A DNA stretch of 64,000 nt, from contig NC_037253.1 of the NCBI RefSeq assembly GCF_000002425.4, forward strand, positions 2,083,049 through 2,147,048. Direction: 5' to 3'. The position numbers and the translations under genes were made by a program. Source of the DNA: Physcomitrium patens. Lineage: Eukaryota > Streptophyta > Bryopsida > Funariales > Funariaceae. The notes beneath the pieces are model-generated. The model saw only the letters and a list, made by a program, of their open reading frames with translations, did no database searches and was not told where the DNA came from. This document shows positions 57,601 through 64,000 of this stretch, one piece after another. Numbering within the stretch: the stretch's first letter is position 1; each line of letters opens with the position of its first letter.

Positions 57601-59171
57601 AGTAGCAAGGACTATCTGATGCCTTATCGAAGAGATCGTATCTTGTACCAAAGACTGGAGAAGCAGCGTTTGATCAACAATGTACGACGTTGTTGAAGCT
57701 AGAGCAATTTTGACTTTGTACTACTATTGTACCAATTGATGCTGACTTCTTGAATCAGGTACGTGCCGCCACCATTAAAGATTCAGTAGCCATTGATATC
57801 AAGCAGCGTGCCAATGACAACAAGTTCAAGGTAGAGGAAGATCTTTTATACTTTGAGGAGCAGTTGTATATCCCAAAAGGACAAGCACGACTCCGAGTTC
57901 TTCAATCTCGCCACAATTTTCCAACTGCGAGACATTTTGGATTCAACAAGACTTTGGAGCTTATTTCTCGAGATTTTTGGTGGCCCCAAATGTAGAAGGA
58001 TGTGAAAGATTTTGTCCTCTCCTGCGACATCTGTTCATGATCTAAGAATCCTCGGCATTGCGCTTATGGACTTCTACAGCCATTGTCGATTCCATGTCGA
58101 TTCCATGTTTCCATGGACTTCATCATGGACCTTCCATCATCGAACTCATTTGACAGCATCTTTGTCGTGGTAGATCGGCTTACAAAGATGGCGCACTTTG
58201 TTCCTTACAAGAAGACATTGTCCAGTGAAGTTACAACAAGGCTCTTTCTCGATAATGTGTATCGATATCATGGACTACTAGATGATATCGTATGAGATCG
58301 AGGAACCCAGTTCATATCAAAGTTTTGGAGATCTCTCTTTGAGATACTGAAGGTGGATATCAAGCTTTCTTCGACTTTTCATCCTCAAACTGACGGTCAA
58401 ATGGAACGGGTGAACTAAGTCTTGGAACAATACTTACGATGCAGCATCAACTATCAGCAAGACGATTGGACCACATATCTGCTGCTAGGCGAGTTGGCAC
58501 ATAACAACAACCTCCATGCGTCGACTCAATACACACCATTCTTTTTCAACTATGGGTATCATCTAAAGCTTGATTTATTGAGTCCGTCAACAAATAACAA
58601 TCCAACAGCTGAAGGATTTGTGAAACAACTATCAGAGCTTCAAAATATGTTGAAGCTTCAATTACAATCCGCTCAAGAATCCTACAAGGCGTTTGCAGAT
58701 AGATTTTGAAATCAACCACCTACTTTCAAAATTGGAGATAAAGTATGGCTTCTTCGATGGAATATCAAGACCAAGCAACCATGTGATAAGTTGGACTATC
58801 GAAGATTGGGACCATTTATCATCCAGAAGCAAATCAATCCAGTGGCGTATCGTCTGGAATTACCGGCTTCTATGAAGGTACATCCCGTCTTTCATGTTTC
58901 TTTGTTAGAGCCTTATCGAGAGTCGTCTATTCCTGGAAGAGTGCAATGTCCGCCACCTAGTATTGAGATTGAGAACCATGAGAAATACGAGGGTGAAAAG
59001 GTACTGGATTCATGGCGAAGGTGGGGCAAGTTGGAGTATCTTGTTCATTGGTGCGGCTACGACATTAATGAGCGAACGTGGAAGCCTGCTAAAAATCTCG
59101 CCAATGCGCCACAAAAGATACAGGAGTTTCATCAACAACATCCTCATAAACCTAAGCCGGTTCGACGATAG
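54673..59171 (+). pseudogene. B' gag-pol (right arm)
   Basis: gag from MAGGQDINMTESSEFKLD with PDKFDGMDSKF and the knuckle region CLYCGEEGHKVGNC (about 55580). The gag stop block is TAGGAACCGTGCAGCTGG (55696-55713). Protease LALLDSGASAYFLDEEF (55704-55895). RT YLDDFVVIFLDDILIFSKN and RNase H ETDALDFALGA lie in an open segment of 276 codons at 56775-57605. Integrase runs 57750-58709, and the chromodomain LEYLVHWCGYD ends at 59171. About ten stops remain, several of them TGA or TAG at CGA or CAG sites of B or C. Confidence 0.9.
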
Positions 59172-59302
59172 CTTCCTTCTGAAGCTTGCTCATCCAAGAA
59201 TATAAGAAAGGGAGAGAGCACTACCAAAATTCGTAGTTGATGTAGTTATTTTTTCCAAGATAAAATAGAATTTTTTCAATAGCCATAGTTTGGTCTTCTG
59301 AT

Positions 59303-59656
59303 ATGGATAGCCAAGAGATAGATACTATGCTAGTCAGATTATCTCAACTGACTAGCTCACGAAGGCGACCCCAAGATAAAGAACTGCCTACACCATGACG
59401 ACGACGGAGGATATCGAGTAACCAATCATTGGTGATTTTATTTGAGTCCAAGCCTGCTTACGATGGTCAGCCAAAAGGCGTGTTTGCTGGACAATTTCAT
59501 AATGAGGATACGGAAGTTCATGCTTGGTCAGAAGTTGAAAGAGTGGGCCGCTATCGTGGGCTTCAAGGGTCGATGAACCCCTTGCCTCGTGAACAATAGT
59601 TGGAGTTCATAGCAGACGTTATGCGACAGATCTTCATTTTCTTACGTTGGTACTGA
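59303..59656 (+). pseudogene. B' ORF3 (right arm)
   Basis: 117 codons from ATG 59303 with TGA in the basic patch. A second stop, TAG in REQ.LEF, is CAG in the left-arm copy, so it arose after the duplication. Confidence 0.72.
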
Positions 59657-59706
59657 TTAACAACAACATTGCTTCTCAAAGACCTCGAAGCTAAAGGAGG
59701 GGGTGA

Positions 59707-60122
59707 TATTAGGGACATAATCTTTAGAATCTTCTAGAGAGAAGTTTCTAGAACCTTCTACAAACAAGTTTCTAGAACCTTCTAGAAGCAAGTCTCTGGA
59801 ACCTTCTAGAAGCTTCTTAGTTGGCAAAAGATATTAGAGACATAGTCCTTAGAACCTTCTAGATATAAGTTTCTAGAACCTTCTAGAAACAAGTCTCTGG
59901 AACCTTCTAGAAGCTTCCTAGTTGGTAGAAGTTACTTGAGAAGCTTCCTAAATAGAAGTATATATTGGAATCGAGGCTGAAGAGTTCTTCAGTCTCGACA
60001 ATACATCTCTTGGAGCTCTAGCTCACCTCTCTGGTGTTGTTCTCATCTAATTAATCTAGTTCTTGCCAATTCTTTTTAAACTTCTTGTTAGATCTTGAGT
60101 CTGTATTTTTGTGTCATTGACA
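59707..60122 (+). repeat. B' 3' LTR (right arm) with internal duplication
   Basis: Bases about 59710-59820 and 59831-59930 are two copies of the GAAnnTTC-rich segment that is single in the 5' LTR. The heat-shock array is therefore roughly doubled. Confidence 0.88.
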
Positions 60123-62048
60123 TTCTAGGGCGGAAGACTATCTTACATCACGAAGTAAAATCAAAAGCAATGAAACGCAAAAGAACATTGGAAATTACTC
60201 TCAATATGGAATCCTACGACATTCTGAAGGATTTGGATGTTATTCAGCCTTGAATTACAATGAAGCAACTTTTGGCTGTAGCATTGGAATGTCGATCTAC
60301 ATTGAATTCAGTGCTAATACGATGAAGATTCCACACTAAAGAAATTCATAAAGTTAGCTTAAACCCAGATCCGAGAGCTCCAACAATCGATGTATCAATC
60401 GATGGCATTTTAATTCCAAAGATACAAGTCGATGGTGGTTCCAGTGTGAATTTAATGAACGCGGATACATTGGAGGATTTGGATCTAATGCAATTGCTAT
60501 CTACGACATTGATCTTGTATTTGGCAGATCATAGTCAGATAAAGCCAATGGAAATCTTATGAAATATTGCCACTGTAATCGTGGGATTGACATACAAAAT
60601 CGATTATATTATATTTCGATTATTGAGTTCTACGTTATTGTATCTTATTTTATTGGGCAGACCTTGGCTTTATCAAGCCAAAGCTAAGAACGATTGGAGC
60701 TGTGGCACATTGACAATTGGAAAAGGCTGGGACCTGATTATTCTATAGATGTATCTGGTATAATATCATGAAAAATCTCAATTGCCAAAATCTGAATTTA
60801 TATTGGACAACAAGAGTCAATCGATTGAAGAAGATGCCGATGTTATAGGTTCACCACAATTTCGGGTAGGACAAAACACTTCAACAACAAAGGCAGGAGT
60901 CTACCAATGTGGAGGTCTTGATGAATATTTACTGCATCAGGAGGATGCGACTAATTCGGATCATGCTATTGCCGAATGGATGAATAATTTTGCAATCAAT
61001 AGAATCAACACATTGGAACCAGATTTGGGTGGTTCCCATATGTTGGATAATACAAGATATTCAGATCAAGAGAATATAATTAAATCAGAGGTTGTTGATG
61101 ACTATATGTATCAATCTATTAACCTGAGCACCAACGAAATGCCACAGCTAATTAAAATATATGCTGATATTATCGGTATAGATTTGGATGCTTAGAAATG
61201 ATTTTTCATCCATCACAAATCTACCTTTGCGTGGTTGTATGCGGATTTGAAAGGGATTGCAGCCGATGTGTGTGAGCACCAGATTATTTTAGAGGAGGGT
61301 GTTACGCCAGTTCGTCAAAGACAACACCAGCTTATCCCAAAATATTTCCTTTTAGTAAAAGAATAATTGGATAAACTTCTTGATGTGGGTTTTATTTATC
61401 CTGTTCCGCATAGTGCATAGGTGTTGTCAATTGTGATGGTGCCAAAAAAGAATGGAAAAATTCGGATATGTCAGGATTTTTGAAAGTTTAATGCGGCCAT
61501 CAAGAAAGATTACTTTTCATTACCTTTCACGGACAGTATGGGTAACATGTTGTCATTATTACCAAGTAGTAAAAAAATAGGAGTGGGGCACCAGTTAAAG
61601 TCATTCTGTGGTATTGTTTTGGGTTGGCTAGAGTACCATTTTCTTGTATTTCTTGTATTTTTGAGAGTAGTAGTTCCAGTTGAGACATAACAGTGAGGAG
61701 CCAGTCACAAGTGTCGATTGAAGATATTCTAGAATGGATGAGTCAGTAGCAATAATAATTGGAACTTCGGGATGTCCAGATCTTAAAACTGGATGCTCAA
61801 GTCCGTGTACTACGTGAATATAATGAAGATCTCTCAAACCAATTGAGGAAAGAATCGATTGACTCACGAAAGAAGAAGAAGATTTGTAGTTGGAACCGGA
61901 ATCAGTAGAACCAATAACAGATACTGCGGCAATTGATTAATTAAATAGGCTAGAGGGATCGCAAGTTTTGTGGAGATTTGTAAGATAATTTTTAAATAGG
62001 TATCAAATGAGTGTTTGCGAGGACGCTGCACAGATAGGAGTGGAGCTA
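60123..62048 (+). pseudogene. E2 protease and truncated RT remnant (right arm)
   Basis: A protease-like VSIDGILIPKIQVDGGSSVN (about 60390-60450) is followed by a 137-codon open linker (60782-61195) and the RT N-terminus with EGVTPVRQRQ and VPKKNGKIRICQDF. It breaks near 61550 into 3' terminal noncoding sequence with a weak purine tract (about 62030-62046). The catalytic RT core, RNase H and integrase are absent, so E2 is non-autonomous. Confidence 0.82.
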
Positions 62049-62175
62049 TACAAAATAGATATTAATTCATTTTTGAAAAATATTAATAAAATATATTAAT
62101 AATCCATATAATAGGGAATTTAAGAGGATGGATAAGTGATTTAATTCTTAAAAGTGGTTAATTATAGAATTACGG
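62049..62175 (+). repeat. E2 3' LTR, proximal part (right arm)
   Basis: TACAAAATAGATATTAATTC... up to the element A insertion. The remainder would lie beyond the window. Confidence 0.8.
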
Positions 62176-62372
62176 TGTCGTATTACGTGCTTTCCTACTC
62201 GAGAACGTGTTGGGTATCTAGTTATAGAAGGTAGTATGGAGATTCGCTAATATTCAAGCAGTCCATCGATTTTTGACTGTTGGAATATAAACAACTACAA
62301 AAATATATCGTAAATCTATATGGATGTCCTTTGACTGCTCGTCGAAGTCCTTTTTGCCCCAGCCGGTAGGTT
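62176..62372 (-). repeat. Element A LTR end (right arm)
   Basis: TGTCGTATTACGTGC... to CCTACCGG. Mirror of 25046-25242. Confidence 0.9.
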
Positions 62373-64000
62373 TGTCACGGACACAAAATACAGACTTGAA
62401 ATCTAACAAGAAGTTCAAGAAGAAGTGGCAAAACTAGATTAAACAGATGAGTATAAGAACAACACCAGAAAGGTGAGCTAGAACTCCAAGAGATGTGTTG
62501 TAGAGACTGAAGAACCTTTCAGCCTCGACTCCTATATATACTACTGAATAGGAAGCTTCTCGAGCTACTTCCGCTAACTAGGACGCTTCTCCAACAACTT
62601 CTACTAATTAGGAAACTTCTCGAGCAACATCCTAAAATCTATCAGAATATTCTAGAACCTTCTAAGAATATTCTAGAACCTTCTAAAAGAATCTTTAGGG
62701 AATATTCTAAAAATCTTCTAGAACCTTCTAAAGGAATCTTTAGAGAATCTTTAGAGAATATTCTAGAAGAATATTCGAAGAATCTTCCAATGTATGTCCA
62801 TGACATCACCTCCTCTTCTAACTTCGAGGTCTCCGAGAAGCAATGTTGTTATCAATCAATACCAACGCAAGAAAATGAAAATCTGTCGCATCACATCCGC
62901 TATGAATTCCAATTGTTGTTCGCGAGGCAAATGATTCATCGGCCCTTGGAGCCAACGGTAGTGACCAACACCTTCAACCTCTGACCAAGCGTGGACTTCT
63001 GTGTCTTCATTGTGAAACTGTCCTCCAAACACACCTTCTGGCTGACCGTCGTAGGCAGGCTCCACCTCAAATACAATTACTAGCGATCTGTTGCTCGATA
63101 TCCTCCGACGTCGTCGTGGTGCAGGCGGTTCTTCATCTCGCGGTCGTCTTCATGAGCTAGTGGCTTGAGATGACATAACAAGTGTAGTATCTTGACTATC
63201 CATGTCCAAAGGCTAAAATGATGAGAGCAAACTATAGTTGCTAACAAAGTTCTACACTATCGAACTATGGGTTTTGGAGGTGCCCTCCCCCCTTTTTATG
63301 CTACTTGATGAGCAAGCTTCAGCAAGAAGCTATCGTTGAATCGGCTTAGGTTTATGAGGATATCGTTGATGAAATTCTTGTACCTTTTTTGGTGCATTGG
63401 CAAGATTTTTGGCACGCTCCCACGTTCGTTTATTGATGTCGTATCCACTCCAATGCACTAAATACTCCAATTTTTTCCTATTACGCCGTGAATCTAGTAT
63501 CTTTTCCACCTCGTATTCCTCTTGGTTTTCAATTTCGATACTTGGTGGCGGACTTTGTACTCTTTGGGAAAAAGCTGACTCTCGATAAGGTTCCAACAAA
63601 GACACATGAAAGACTGGATGTACCTTCATAGTAGCTGGTAACTCCAAACGATATGCCACCGGATTGATCTGCTTCCCGATAACAAATGGCCCTAATCTCC
63701 GATAGTCCAATTTGTCACATGGCCGCTTGGTCTTGATATTCCGTCGAAGAAGCCATACTTTACTTCCAACTTTAAAAGTAGGCGCCTCATTTCGATATTT
63801 ATCTGCAGATGCCTTGTAACTCTCTTGGGCAGATTGCAATTGAAGCTTCAATGTCGCTTGAAGCTCCGATAGTTGCTTCACAAATCCTTCAGCTGCTGGG
63901 TTGTTATTTGCTGAAGAACTCAATAAATCGAGCTTGGAGTGGTATCCGTAGTTGGAGAAGAATGGTGTTTGTTGAGTTGACGCATGAAGAGTGTTGTTGT
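62373..64000 (-). mobile_element. Chromovirus B, 3' part (right arm, cut by window end)
   Basis: Mirror of 23418-25045: 3' LTR 62373-62805, ORF3 63203-62856 and the pol C-terminus (integrase tail and chromodomain, 64000-63330). The 430-bp LTR shows no difference from the left arm by eye; the pol tail shows one residue change (DSWRN versus DSRRN). Confidence 0.93.

Larger units (their letters stand above)
54079..60122 (+). mobile_element. Chromovirus B' (right arm)
   Basis: Mirror copy of 27296-33321. 5' LTR 54079-54393, leader, gag-pol 54673-59171, ORF3 59303-59656, purine tract GGAGGGGG, 3' LTR 59707-60122. The 5' LTR has one 24-bp HSE unit more than the left copy. Confidence 0.92.
49915..64000. 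repeat. Inverted duplication, right arm (continues past the window)
   Basis: Mirror image of 23418-43417. It shares five nested junctions with that arm: LTR-A in gag, LTR-F in gag, both ends of B', A in the E2 LTR, and B in A. It lacks C and keeps about 440 bp of gag lost from the left arm. Homology is still running at the last base. Confidence 0.93.

Noticed and set aside
1..64000. CRISPR arrays, rRNA or tRNA genes
   Set aside because: No regularly spaced direct repeats, rRNA core motifs or complete tRNA cloverleafs were noticed; short tandem units belong to LTRs, and tRNA-like words are primer-site complements.
23418..64000. Pure fold-back sequencing artefact
   Set aside because: The arms differ by substitutions, a 440-bp deletion, a 24-bp unit and the 6.35-kb C insertion with its own target duplication. 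An assembly join of two haplotypes is not excluded and is listed as the refuting test.

Overview
The window looks like a repeat-rich chromosome segment of a land plant. It starts with the last two exons of a GC-rich P1B copper-ATPase gene (HMA5/RAN1 type; GT-AG intron 502-673) and then becomes about 63 kb of AT-rich, nested LTR retrotransposons. The dominant chromoviruses have a fungal-like gag and a chromodomain, which resembles the Tcn1-like lineage known from mosses and lycophytes. I therefore favour a non-seed plant, but this is inference.

Layout. 1-1084 copper-ATPase 3' end; 1085-2760 AT-rich flank with a microsatellite and one 47-codon orphan ORF; 2805-3889 decayed Ty1/copia RT-RNase H; 3890-6380 no recognisable gene; 6380-9080 (-) RT-RNase H-integrase of an Athila/Tat-like Ty3 element (E1); 9081-9748 part of the LTR of a second such element (E2); 9749-25242 Ty3 element A, with an inverted solo LTR in its pol and chromovirus B (18899-25045) in its 3' LTR; 25243-43417 (-) E2 interrupted by chromovirus B', solo LTR F and an LTR of family A that itself holds chromovirus C (36585-42936). 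43418-49914 is a spacer: a chromovirus scrap, the gag-protease half of E1 (+), and the E2 5' LTR with another LTR F. 49915-64000 (+) repeats the 23418-43417 arrangement in mirror image, without C.

The window is thus organised as a very large inverted duplication. Nested junctions (B in A, A in the E2 LTR, LTR-A and LTR-F in E2 gag, B' in E2) occur in both arms with the same targets, while C occurs in the left arm only. E1 is split between the centre (+) and the far left (-). Inferred order: E1; E2 into E1; A, LTR-A, LTR-F and B' into E2; B into A; inverted duplication; C.

The most notable biology is in the chromovirus families B, B' and C. (i) The 12 nt about 30 nt downstream of the LTR TATA box are complementary to the 12 nt that start 2 nt after the 5' LTR. 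Pairing is kept between B and C although the sequence differs, which is the layout expected for Tf1-type self-primed reverse transcription. (ii) The same R segment also forms a 13-bp, 4-nt-loop hairpin with U3, again with covariation. (iii) A third ORF follows pol in all three families. (iv) B and B' LTRs carry dense heat-shock-element arrays, and the C LTR carries a G-box/ABRE beside its TATA box. (v) The gag stop codon lies in the loop of a conserved hairpin, with pol in the -1 frame at a constant 8-nt offset. Most inactivating stops look like C-to-T changes, consistent with methylated, silenced copies.
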